Assembly (NCBI GenBank): GCA_036339375.1 | Contig: JAYZBC010000062.1 | Coordinates: 1-13,123, forward strand | Reading direction: 5' to 3' | Source: JAYZBC01 sp036339375 | Lineage (GTDB): Bacteria; Pseudomonadota; Alphaproteobacteria; MPNO01; UBA2964 | Length of the DNA: 13,123 nt | Part shown: piece after piece, positions 6,300 through 13,123 of the stretch | Position numbering within the stretch: the stretch's first letter is position 1 | Layout of the letters: each line of letters starts with the position of its first letter | Program-made: the position numbers and the translations under genes | Notes under the pieces: generated by a model | What the model was told of the DNA's origin: nothing | What the model saw: only the letters and a program-made list of their open reading frames with translations | Databases searched by the model: none

Positions 6300-7488
6300 T
6301 GCGATCGACCGGTTGAAGGCTGAAGGAAGGTATCGCGAATTTGCGGAAATCGGAAGACAAGTTGGAAGTTTTCCGAACGCGATCCACCGCGGCAAAAACG
6401 AGAGTAGTAAAATTACCGTATGGTGCAGCAACGACTACCTAGGCATGGGACAAAACCCAGACGTATTAGCAGCTATGAAAGAAGCAATAGATAGTGTTGG
6501 TGCAGGCTCCGGAGGAACACGCAATATATCAGGGACCACTCACCATCATGTGGTGCTGGAACGCGAACTTGCGACCTTGCACCAAAAAGAAGCCGCTCTT
6601 TTATTTACATCTGGTTATGTTGCTAATGATGCCACTCTTTCGACCTTGGCCGGAAGTATGCCTAATTGTGTAATCCTTTCTGATGAATACAATCATGCGT
6701 CGATGATTGCCGGAGTACGTCACAGCGGTGCAGAAAAACGTATTTTTAAACATAACGACCTCATAGATCTTGAACACCATCTTTTGCAAATCGATGCTTC
6801 CCAGCCCAAAATCATTGTATTCGAGTCTGTTTATTCCATGGACGGTGATATTTCTCCAATAAAGGGCATTTGTGACTTAGCTGAAAAATTTGGTGCGATG
6901 ACCTACCTTGATGAAGTACACGCTGTTGGATTGTATGGACCACGCGGGGGTGGTGTCGCGGAACGCGATGGACAAATGCACCGTATTTCTGTCCTCCAGG
7001 GTACCTTAGCGAAAGCTTTCGGTGTCGTGGGTGGTTATATAACGGCATCAAGCAAACTGATTGATTTTGTTCGCTCTAACGCCAGTGGTTTTATATTCAC
7101 AACTTCTCTACCACCCGCTATTGCAGCAGCGGCGACAGCAAGTGTTCGGTATGTTCGTGACCACGGACAATCCGAACGTCAAAGACACCAAGATAATGCA
7201 AACCTTCTTAAAGCCATGTTAACAGATGCTGGATTACCAGTATTGCCATCAGTTTCCCATATCGTTCCCATCATGGTCGGAGACCCGGTCCTATGTAAAA
7301 AAGTTACGGATGATTTATTGGGCCTTTATGGCATTTACGTGCAGCCAATCAACTACCCAACAGTACCCAAGGGGACCGAACGACTTCGCCTAACCCCTTC
7401 ACCAATTCACAAAAAAGACGACATCAACCGCCTCGTTGAAGCTTTAAAAGAGATTTGGAGCCGTTTGCAACTTAAGTGGGCAGCCTAA
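6274..7488 (+). CDS. hemA: 5-aminolevulinate synthase (C4 pathway)
   Basis: A PLP enzyme that condenses glycine and succinyl-CoA to 5-aminolevulinate, the first committed step of heme synthesis in alphaproteobacteria. The N-terminus MDYERFFVDAIDRLKAEGRY is typical of ALAS and supports the ATG at 6274. Key parts in order are CSNDYLGMG (51-59), GSGGTRNISG (78-87), the cofactor-stacking His141 in DEYNHASMI, YLDEVHAVGLYG with Asp213 and His216, and the PLP lysine Lys247 in GTLAKAFG. Length, 404 residues, is normal for bacterial ALAS; related 2-amino-3-ketobutyrate ligases and AONS lack this N-terminus. It stands alone between moaA and mug. The leader contains a hairpin and overlapping small ORF that may control its translation. 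Confidence 0.96.
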   Translation: MDYERFFVDAIDRLKAEGRYREFAEIGRQVGSFPNAIHRGKNESSKITVWCSNDYLGMGQNPDVLAAMKEAIDSVGAGSGGTRNISGTTHHHVVLERELATLHQKEAALLFTSGYVANDATLSTLAGSMPNCVILSDEYNHASMIAGVRHSGAEKRIFKHNDLIDLEHHLLQIDASQPKIIVFESVYSMDGDISPIKGICDLAEKFGAMTYLDEVHAVGLYGPRGGGVAERDGQMHRISVLQGTLAKAFGVVGGYITASSKLIDFVRSNASGFIFTTSLPPAIAAAATASVRYVRDHGQSERQRHQDNANLLKAMLTDAGLPVLPSVSHIVPIMVGDPVLCKKVTDDLLGLYGIYVQPINYPTVPKGTERLRLTPSPIHKKDDINRLVEALKEIWSRLQLKWAA

Positions 7489-7566
7489 GGGACTAGTTGA
7501 ATTTTTGAAAAGTTTAATTTTCCTTTAAGTGATCTTAATTTTTTAAAAACCTCTTTAACCCAATTG

Positions 7567-8094
7567 ATGAACACTTCTAAAACTAGGAAAACGCCGATTT
7601 TACCAGACCTGTTACAACCGGGTTTAGATATAGTTTTTTGTGGTAGCGCTGCTAGTGCTGTGTCTGCTCAAAAAAAGGCTTACTACGCAGGACCCGGAAA
7701 TAAATTTTGGACTATTTTATTCCAGGTCAAGTTAACTCCCTATCAATTTTCTCCGGAAGAATTTGGAGATTTACTTAATTATAAAATAGGGCTAACCGAC
7801 ATGGCGAAATTTTTTGCAGGAAACGATACAGGCCTTAGAACAGATTCAGATGACCCCGATGCCCTTTATCAAAAAATTAAAACGTTTCAACCAAAATTTT
7901 TAGCTTTTGTTGGAAAACGTTCCGCTAAGGTTTTTTTTAAAAAAAAATTTGGTTTCACCGATATAGGTTATGGAATCCAAAATCAAAGTATTGATTTAAC
8001 AAAACTTTTCATTTTACCCTCTCCCTCGGGATTGGCTAGACGATATTGGGATTTTACCCCTTGGAAATTGCTTGCAGATAGCGTCCAAAAATAA
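7567..8094 (+). CDS. mug: Mug-like mismatch-specific DNA glycosylase
   Basis: Member of the uracil-DNA glycosylase superfamily, Mug/TDG branch, which removes uracil or damaged pyrimidines from G mispairs. It has IVFCGSAAS then AYYAGPGNKFW, the loop and PGN-FW motif of the family, FLAFVGKRSAK in the middle and LPSPSGLARRYW near the C-terminus. In E. coli Mug the first motif is GINPG and the last NPSGLSR; here the first is GSAAS and the last SPSGLAR, so the usual motif asparagines are replaced. This resembles a known variant subgroup, and the exact substrate is uncertain. About 175 residues is a normal length. I prefer ATG 7567 over the adjacent TTG 7564; no ribosome site is evident. panE-like gene follows 31 bases downstream. 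Confidence 0.85.
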   Translation: MNTSKTRKTPILPDLLQPGLDIVFCGSAASAVSAQKKAYYAGPGNKFWTILFQVKLTPYQFSPEEFGDLLNYKIGLTDMAKFFAGNDTGLRTDSDDPDALYQKIKTFQPKFLAFVGKRSAKVFFKKKFGFTDIGYGIQNQSIDLTKLFILPSPSGLARRYWDFTPWKLLADSVQK

Positions 8095-8125
8095 AGCGCT
8101 TTTTTTTATAGTTTAGGAAAATTGA

Positions 8126-9139
8126 ATGAAACTTTGTATTTTTGGTGCTGGAGCGGTGGGATCCATGATAGGCAGTGAACTTGCCCTTGCCGGCCATGAG
8201 GTAACGTTAATTTCGCGGGGCGAGCATATGACAGCCATCCAGGCCCACGGCCTCACAGTCATAATGAACGGTAAAGAACGTCACACAACTCCTCTATGCA
8301 CGGATAATCCACTAGAAGCCGGGCCACAGGATGCTGTAATTTTTGTAGTAAAGGCCCATCAATTAAAAGCAGCAGTCCTGAAAGCAGCACCGCTCTTTGG
8401 ACCTCGGACGTTTGTCGTTGCAGCTCAAAATGGAATACCTTGGTGGTATTTCTTTCGATGCGGTGGTCAGTGGGAGGGCCACAGTTTGCAGACTGTTGAT
8501 CCTGGTAAAAAAATTTGGAAAACACTGGACCCGGAACGGGTCATTGGATGTGTAATTAACGGATCGTGTGCACTACTGAAGCCAGGCCTTATAGATCATC
8601 ACCAGACTACGAGATCACTTACACTAGGTGAACCTAATGGAAAAATTTCAAAACGTTGTAAGCTACTACAGGAAGCTTTTGATCCCACAGAAATTTCTGT
8701 TCCGCTCACGAAAAATATTCGCCTCGAGGTTTGGAAAAAGTTATTGTCCAATATTGGCATCAGTATGTTATGCGTTTTAACCAGATCACCGCTCGGCGCA
8801 GTAAACGGGGACCCTGGCTGTTTCAAAATTGCAAAAAAGATTATGGAGGAAACAGCAGCTGTGGCTAGTCATCTTTCAGTTGATCTTTCAGAAGGGGTGG
8901 CAGAGCGGCTAAAGGGTGGGCCAATTTCGCTAGTCCATAAACCTTCCACACTTCAGGACCTTGAAGCGGGCCGTCCTATGGAAATTGATGCAATTACTGG
9001 CGCAGTTATGGAAATTGCGCGTCTTGTGGAACAAACGACCCCAACAATTGACCTGATTTATGCCCTTGTCAAACGTTTAGCCCAACAAAACGATTGCTAC
9101 CCACTCGACTCTCAATTTGAGCCAACTTTTTCCAACTAA
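8126..9139 (+). CDS. Ketopantoate reductase family protein (PanE/ApbA-like)
   Basis: NADPH-dependent reductase of the 2-dehydropantoate 2-reductase family, whose founder makes pantoate for coenzyme A. The Rossmann loop FGAGAVGSMIG is at residues 6-16. QNGIPWWYF (101-109) contains the conserved Asn. LEVWKKLLSN (200-209) carries the catalytic Lys, and STLQDLEAGRPMEID (274-288) includes the substrate-binding Ser and Glu. At 337 residues it is longer than E. coli PanE (about 300), with an insert after the NGIPWWYF motif typical of paralogues of uncertain substrate. For that reason I give no gene symbol. A usable ribosome site AGGAA lies 7 bases before the ATG. It converges on the RidA gene at 9147 and may be co-transcribed with mug. 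Confidence 0.85.
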   Translation: MKLCIFGAGAVGSMIGSELALAGHEVTLISRGEHMTAIQAHGLTVIMNGKERHTTPLCTDNPLEAGPQDAVIFVVKAHQLKAAVLKAAPLFGPRTFVVAAQNGIPWWYFFRCGGQWEGHSLQTVDPGKKIWKTLDPERVIGCVINGSCALLKPGLIDHHQTTRSLTLGEPNGKISKRCKLLQEAFDPTEISVPLTKNIRLEVWKKLLSNIGISMLCVLTRSPLGAVNGDPGCFKIAKKIMEETAAVASHLSVDLSEGVAERLKGGPISLVHKPSTLQDLEAGRPMEIDAITGAVMEIARLVEQTTPTIDLIYALVKRLAQQNDCYPLDSQFEPTFSN

Positions 9140-9146
9140 AACAGTA

Positions 9147-9620
9147 TCATTTAATAGAAAAAGTGGCTTCAACCTCTATAGCTACACCGAAGGGCATGAC
9201 AGCAACCCCCGCAACAGTTCGAGCATGGGAACCTCTTTCCACTCCGAAAACTTCCACCATCAGTTCTGAAGCACCGTTAACAACGGCCGCTACTTCATTC
9301 AAATTGTCGGTGGCATTTACATAACCTTTTAACTTTGCAACTTGGGCTATACGATCTAGGTCTCCGTTTAATGCTTTTTTTGCGTGTGCAATTACATTTA
9401 GCGCCGACAAGCGGGCAGCCTCTTGCCCTTGTTCTACCGAAAATTCCCTACCAACTTTCCCAATAAAAGGCATTTCGCCATCCCATTGAGGTACTTGACC
9501 GGAAATGTACAAAATATTTCCCACCAAATTAGATCCTTTTATTTTTGCCACCTTTGGTTCCAAAGCTTTTGGAAGCTCTACGCCCAACTCCTTTAACCTT
9601 TGTTCGATTTTTCCTGACAT
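9147..9620 (-). CDS. RidA/YjgF family protein (long form)
   Basis: A 157-residue member of the YjgF/YER057c/UK114 family, which includes RidA, a deaminase that hydrolyses reactive imine/enamine intermediates from PLP enzymes. Recognisable parts are LYISGQVP (37-44), the Ala-rich helix GQEAARLSALN and GSHARTVAGVAVMPFG with Arg134, the family's substrate-carboxylate arginine. It belongs to the longer subgroup with an N-terminal KIEQRLKELGVELP helix, common in alphaproteobacteria and of unproven substrate. The ATG is preceded by GGGGA. It ends 7 bases from the convergent panE-like gene. A second, shorter RidA protein lies at 11599-12003 and is clearly different, so this is not a recent duplication. 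Confidence 0.9.
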   Translation of the reverse strand: MSGKIEQRLKELGVELPKALEPKVAKIKGSNLVGNILYISGQVPQWDGEMPFIGKVGREFSVEQGQEAARLSALNVIAHAKKALNGDLDRIAQVAKLKGYVNATDNLNEVAAVVNGASELMVEVFGVERGSHARTVAGVAVMPFGVAIEVEATFSIK

Positions 9621-9879
9621 AATTGATTCCCCGGTTTAATAACCTTTAATTCTTAAAGTACATAGCCAGACTATTAATCCTGTTTGGTCAATAGATATAG
9701 GCGCTATTGCCTTTTCTATAATTTTAATAAAATGCTTCACTAAATTTTGTTAACTCTCCTTAAACTTTATGAAACACTTACATTCCACAGGCTGCGTTTG
9801 TTTTTGCAATTTTTAGTTTAAAATGGCATAAAATTTAGAAGCTATACGAAATTTAGAGTACCCAATCCTTTAGCTCATT
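9621..9879. other. Divergent intergenic region between RidA and RHH genes
   Basis: About 260 bases of AT-rich sequence with no ORF of note. It should hold the promoters of the leftward RidA gene and the rightward ribbon-helix-helix gene. A weak candidate for the latter is TTGCAA (9804-9809), 17 bases, CATAAA (9827-9832). I see no tRNA, long palindrome or repeat in it. Confidence 0.5.
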
Positions 9880-10104
9880 ATGAACAATTTACCAGAAAAA
9901 AGATCAGTGGTCGTTGCAGGCCACCAAACCAGTGTTTCCCTTGAAAAACCGTTTTGGGAGGCTCTTACGACCATTGCCCAAAATCGTGGCATATCTCTTA
10001 ATTCGGTGATCACAACAGTCGATCGCACGCGGAGTGGCAATCTCTCATCAGCACTTCGCCTTTACGTGCTCAATGAATATCAAAAGATAGCAAAAAACCA
10101 TTAA
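9880..10104 (+). CDS. Ribbon-helix-helix domain protein (RHH_4 type)
   Basis: A 74-residue small protein with a likely ribbon-helix-helix DNA-binding fold. The segment RSVVVAGHQTSVSLEKPFW is the strand and first turn, followed by an amphipathic helix, GISLNSVITTVD, and the C-terminal GNLSSALRLYVL. This pattern (RSv.vaGhrTSvsLE..fW, then GNLSSALR.fVL) is characteristic of a short protein family common in alphaproteobacteria, Pfam RHH_4 as I recall. It is probably a transcription factor with an unknown target. There is no toxin or other partner next to it. Its stop codon overlaps that of the convergent flavoprotein gene by 4 bases. Confidence 0.82.
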   Translation: MNNLPEKRSVVVAGHQTSVSLEKPFWEALTTIAQNRGISLNSVITTVDRTRSGNLSSALRLYVLNEYQKIAKNH

Positions 10105-11468
10105 ACCATTAGCACCTTCCCGGGGTTCATGACGTTGTGAGGATCCAAGGCATTTTTAAGTTGCCGCATAATTTGGATGCCCTCCCCGAGTTCTTTTTCT
10201 AGGTACTCGCGCTTGCCAATACCGATGCCGTGCTCGCCTGTACAGGTTCCATCCATACCTATTGCCCGGTTAATCATACGTACGTTTAAACTCTTTGCCT
10301 CTTCAAACTCTTCCTCATTTTCCGGATCAAGTAAAAAAATCACGTGAAAATTTCCGTCCCCAACATGACCAACTATAGTTGTCAAAAGTGAAGTCTCTCG
10401 CAAATCAACACATGTTTCTTCTATACAATCTGCGAGACGTGAAATTGGGACACAAACATCTGAAGACCAGGCCACAGCACCTGGCTTTAAGGAGAGAGCG
10501 GCATAAAGGGCGTCATGTCGCGCTTGCCATAGTTTGTTGCGCTCTTCTGTTTTTTCTGCCCATTTAAATTCCCCGGCCCCAAATTCTTTTGAAATTTTTC
10601 CAACTTGTTCAGCTTGTAAACGAACAGTTTCTGAGGATCCATGAAATTCAAAGAACAATGTCGGTAAAGCTTTGTAATCAAGTTTTGAATATTGATTGCA
10701 AGCTTCCATTTGCTTCGCATCTAAAAGTTCTATTCGCGCGACTCGAATATCTGATTGAATGGCTAAAATGCAACAATTAACAGCATCTGAAATTGTAGGA
10801 AACGAGCAGACGGCTGCCGAAATCGCTGCAGGAACACCGTAAAGTCGAAGAGTGATTTCTGTAATGATACCTAGAGTACCTTCGGACCCCACAAATAACC
10901 GCGCTAAATCATACCCTGCAGCAGATTTGCGTGCTCTGCCGCCCGTTTTTATGATCCGACCGTCTGCGAGTACTACCTTCAAATTCAAAATATTTTCCCG
11001 CATTGTACCATATCGAACAGCGTTTGTCCCAGATGCTCGGGTAGAAGCCATTCCACCAATCGTCGCATCTGCACCCGGGTCAATAGGGAAAAACAACCCT
11101 GTGTCGCGGAGTTCTTGGTTGAGTCGTTTGCGGGTTAGCCCCGCTTCGACAGTAACATCAAAGTCTTCGGCATTAATTTGAAGAATACGATTCATTTTAC
11201 TCATATCAACACAAACGCCGCCGGATATTGGAATAACACCCCCTTCAACTGAAGTTCCAACTCCAAAAGGTACAACCGGTATTTTATACTTAAAACAAAT
11301 TTGTAGAATTTTGGCGACCTCTTCTGTAGAGGCCGGGAAAACTACGGCATCGGGTAGTGTTGGGGTATGGTGGGATTCGTCTTTACTATGATCTTGAAGA
11401 ACTGCCTCAGAATTAGAAAACCGGTCGCCAAGCAATACCTTTAATTCCTTAAACAACTCATCACGCAC
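10101..11468 (-). CDS. FAD-linked oxidase, D-lactate dehydrogenase / GlcD type
   Basis: A 455-residue flavoprotein of the FAD-binding_4 plus FAD-oxidase_C family, which oxidises D-2-hydroxy acids such as D-lactate, glycolate or D-2-hydroxyglutarate. The FAD domain shows PFGVGTSVEGG (67-77), DPGADATIGGMASTRASGT (130-148) and LFVGSEGTLGIITE (191-204). The catalytic domain shows QARHDALYA with Arg317, the metal-site GHVGDGNFH (His368, His375), and GTCTGEHGIGIGKREYL (Glu412, His413) before the C-terminal NPGK. It closely resembles cytochrome-type D-lactate dehydrogenases; the exact substrate cannot be read. The start is GTG at 11466-11468 with AGGTG about 8 bases upstream. It lies 130 bases after the RidA/dioxygenase cluster on the same strand, perhaps in the same catabolic context. 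Confidence 0.93.
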   Translation of the reverse strand: MRDELFKELKVLLGDRFSNSEAVLQDHSKDESHHTPTLPDAVVFPASTEEVAKILQICFKYKIPVVPFGVGTSVEGGVIPISGGVCVDMSKMNRILQINAEDFDVTVEAGLTRKRLNQELRDTGLFFPIDPGADATIGGMASTRASGTNAVRYGTMRENILNLKVVLADGRIIKTGGRARKSAAGYDLARLFVGSEGTLGIITEITLRLYGVPAAISAAVCSFPTISDAVNCCILAIQSDIRVARIELLDAKQMEACNQYSKLDYKALPTLFFEFHGSSETVRLQAEQVGKISKEFGAGEFKWAEKTEERNKLWQARHDALYAALSLKPGAVAWSSDVCVPISRLADCIEETCVDLRETSLLTTIVGHVGDGNFHVIFLLDPENEEEFEEAKSLNVRMINRAIGMDGTCTGEHGIGIGKREYLEKELGEGIQIMRQLKNALDPHNVMNPGKVLMV

Positions 11469-11598
11469 GTTTTAAGCACCTATATTCATTTTAGGCCGCT
11501 AATACGCCCAAAAAATTAAATACTTCTAGTTGGAGTAATGAGGAGAAAACTTTCCCAAAAATTTTTATATTCATCACCCTTTCAGCCTTTACTAACTA

Positions 11599-12003
11599 TT
11601 AATCCAACATCGCTATACAATCAATTTCAACATTCACTCCCGCTCGATGAGGTATTCCACCAATGCAGGTACGAGTTACTTTTTCACCAGCAAGATATTC
11701 GGTAAATGCCTCGTTAAACCGCGAGAAATCTGAAACATCCCGCAGACAAACCCGCATATTAACAACATTTTTAAATGTAGCTCCCGCCACTTTGAGGACG
11801 CCTTCAAGATTTTGAAGTGTTTGAATAGTTTGCTCCTGAATATCGGTGGAAACAATCTCACGTGTCACGGGATCAAGCGCGACTTGCCCTGATAAAAAAA
11901 GCATATTTTGCCATTGAATACCCTGGGCCAAAGGGGATGGAGTAACTTTATCAGTAAAACCGGTTGTAGGTGTAGTGTTTGAGGTAACAATCAATTTTGA
12001 CAT
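11599..12003 (-). CDS. RidA/YjgF family protein, candidate 2-aminomuconate deaminase
   Basis: A 134-residue RidA-family protein of canonical length. Landmarks are LFLSGQVALDP (35-45), the QTIQTLQNLEGVL helix, VVNMRVCLRDVSDF, and RTCIGGIP with Arg111 followed by GVNVEIDCIAM with Glu127, matching RidA's carboxylate-binding Arg and catalytic-region Glu. It is encoded 12 bases downstream of 3-hydroxyanthranilate 3,4-dioxygenase. In the bacterial 2-nitrobenzoate/kynurenine pathway, 2-aminomuconate deaminase is itself a RidA-family protein, so that is the best specific guess. A general imine deaminase is the alternative. The genes for the intervening decarboxylase and semialdehyde dehydrogenase are not in the window. 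Confidence 0.88.
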   Translation of the reverse strand: MSKLIVTSNTTPTTGFTDKVTPSPLAQGIQWQNMLFLSGQVALDPVTREIVSTDIQEQTIQTLQNLEGVLKVAGATFKNVVNMRVCLRDVSDFSRFNEAFTEYLAGEKVTRTCIGGIPHRAGVNVEIDCIAMLD

Positions 12004-12015
12004 TTCGGAATTCTT

Positions 12016-12537
12016 TTAGTGATTTTCAAAAGGATTGGGCATGACATGACCACATTCGTTGCAAGTCCTAAACACTTCAGAATTAAAAAAGTTTTGATAG
12101 GCTTTAGAAACCGGATCTTTTTTATAATCGGAAACCACAAACTGTTCCTCATGTAAAAAACTATCACAATCCGGACAGAACCATTGAAATCTGTCAATTT
12201 CCCCCTTGCGGCGTTTCCGTTCAAATACCAATAAAAAAGCGTCCGGTGCAAAACGTGGCGAATGGGGAATTCCTGCGGCTGTGTAAATACAACCGCCTTC
12301 TTTCAACAAGGAAATTTCTTCTTTTCCTTCAGGCGTGCGAAAATGAAGATTCATTTCACCCTTGATCATGTACATAACTTCATCCACAGGATCGATATGA
12401 AATTCACTCCTATATTCACGGCCTCGCGCAACAAAGGCCAAAGACTCTGGCTGTTGCCAGAGCACATGGACTCTTTTTCCGGTTTTTGAAAGTTCGTCAG
12501 AAATTGCGTTGAGATCGGCAATCGGCATTGGCAACAT
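12016..12537 (-). CDS. nbaC: 3-hydroxyanthranilate 3,4-dioxygenase
   Basis: Non-heme iron cupin enzyme that opens the ring of 3-hydroxyanthranilate to 2-amino-3-carboxymuconate semialdehyde in tryptophan/kynurenine breakdown. Likely iron ligands are His47, Glu53 and His92. The substrate residues Arg43 and Glu106 are in place. The bacterial rubredoxin-like metal site is complete: Cys121/Cys124 and Cys159/Cys162. Length, 173 residues, fits the bacterial form. After the third ligand the motif reads HSPRF rather than the common HSPQR, one residue short. A strong AGGAG (12544-12548) precedes the ATG by about 7 bases. It sits between the DUF1445 gene (14-base gap) and a RidA gene (12-base gap), clearly one operon. 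Confidence 0.94.
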   Translation of the reverse strand: MLPMPIADLNAISDELSKTGKRVHVLWQQPESLAFVARGREYRSEFHIDPVDEVMYMIKGEMNLHFRTPEGKEEISLLKEGGCIYTAAGIPHSPRFAPDAFLLVFERKRRKGEIDRFQWFCPDCDSFLHEEQFVVSDYKKDPVSKAYQNFFNSEVFRTCNECGHVMPNPFENH

Positions 12538-12551
12538 TAAAGGCTCCTGAT

Positions 12552-13123
12552 TTAGTGACTAGAATTTATCCGGGTAGATTCTGAAGTGATGTCAGCAATA
12601 AACATCTGACCCGGAGAATGCGTAATTGCAAGTGGAAGTCTAGCGTTTTCAATAGCTACTTGAGGTGTAACCCCACAAGCCCAAAAGACTGGAACCTGTT
12701 CATTTTGTATAGTCACCGGACGACCGAATTCAGGATGATTGATATCCTTTATCCCAATCTTTGATGGGTTACCCACGTGGACAGGTGCACCATGAGCCAT
12801 TGGATAATTTTTTGTGATCTCAGTTACCTTTTTCACCTCTTTGGGTTTAAAAGGGCGCATTGAAACCACCATTTCACCTCGAAACCTTCCCGCCGTATTA
12901 CACTTCAAGCTAGTCTTATACATTGGAACAAATCCGGTTTCTTTAATATGAGTCAACAAAAAACCTTCCTTTATGAGGGCGTCTTCCGCAATAAAGGAAC
13001 AACCGAGCAGAAACGTAACGAAATCAGCTCTCCATAAGTCTCTTATATTGGATCCATCTTTTTCCATTATCCCATTTCGGTATAGTCGGTCTTGAGGTAA
13101 GTCAGAGCGAGCGTCTGGTTGTG
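12552..13123 (-). CDS. DUF1445 putative hydro-lyase (D-glutamate cyclase-like), 5' end missing
   Basis: The frame stays open to the right edge. Reading back from the internal Met at 13067 it continues through DLPQDRLYRNG, which fits the family N-terminal region, so the gene starts beyond the window. The visible part includes DLWRADFVTFLLGCSFIAE, the PMYKTSLKC segment, VVSMRPF, HGAPVHVGNPSKIGI, VPVFWACGVTPQ and the C-terminal HSPGQMFIADI, all typical of DUF1445. Bacterial members are annotated as putative hydro-lyases, and the mitochondrial homologue DGLUCY converts D-glutamate to 5-oxo-D-proline. Family members are usually about 260 residues, so roughly 70 are missing. It lies directly upstream of 3-hydroxyanthranilate dioxygenase with a 14-base gap, so its substrate may belong to the same route. 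Confidence 0.92.
   Translation of the reverse strand, partial: QPDARSDLPQDRLYRNGIMEKDGSNIRDLWRADFVTFLLGCSFIAEDALIKEGFLLTHIKETGFVPMYKTSLKCNTAGRFRGEMVVSMRPFKPKEVKKVTEITKNYPMAHGAPVHVGNPSKIGIKDINHPEFGRPVTIQNEQVPVFWACGVTPQVAIENARLPLAITHSPGQMFIADITSESTRINSSH

Noticed and set aside
7033..7045. TTATATAACGG as a ModE half-site
   Set aside because: It lies inside hemA coding sequence with no left arm at the right distance.
7525..7544. TTAAG-TGAT-CTTAA plus T run after hemA as a terminator
   Set aside because: A five-pair, nearly all A-T stem is too weak to call, though the T run is suggestive.
8092..8110. AAGCGCTT followed by a T run between mug and the panE-like gene
   Set aside because: The palindrome has no room for a loop with a GC stem, so it is not a convincing terminator.

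Overview
This window is most likely a chromosome fragment from an AT-rich alphaproteobacterium, probably an uncultivated marine or soil lineage. Three things point there: a C4-pathway 5-aminolevulinate synthase (hemA), a short ribbon-helix-helix protein of the type common in alphaproteobacteria, and an FdsA-like formate dehydrogenase alpha subunit. The species cannot be told from the sequence. I see no mobile elements, CRISPR arrays, rRNA or tRNA.

Region 1 (1-6108) is a molybdenum/formate module. The formate dehydrogenase alpha subunit is cut by the left edge and runs rightward. It meets a leftward operon of fdhD, an unrecognised 72-residue protein, mobA and a ModE-N-type regulator. moaA (first step of molybdopterin synthesis) is transcribed divergently from fdhD. 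Together these genes make the cofactor (MoaA), finish it (MobA), sulfurate it (FdhD), use it (FDH) and probably regulate it. At 5059-5082, just upstream of the likely moaA GTG start, lies a perfect 8+8 bp inverted repeat that looks like a ModE operator. The fdhD-moaA gap also holds four other short dyads.

Region 2 (6109-9139) carries hemA, a Mug-like DNA glycosylase and a ketopantoate-reductase-like enzyme. The hemA leader is the most unusual non-coding stretch. It has a strong Shine-Dalgarno followed by a 22-codon ORF whose start sits inside a long imperfect hairpin and whose end overlaps the hemA start.

Region 3 (9140-13123) is mostly leftward and catabolic. It holds a RidA-family protein, a ribbon-helix-helix protein (rightward), a GlcD/D-lactate-dehydrogenase-type flavoprotein, and a tight cluster of a second RidA protein, 3-hydroxyanthranilate 3,4-dioxygenase and a DUF1445 putative hydro-lyase cut by the right edge. 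The dioxygenase next to a RidA protein suggests part of a 2-aminomuconate (kynurenine/tryptophan) degradation route, with the RidA protein as candidate 2-aminomuconate deaminase. The strongest observations for follow-up are the ModE operator with its single-domain regulator, the hemA leader, and the 72-residue protein inside the molybdenum operon.
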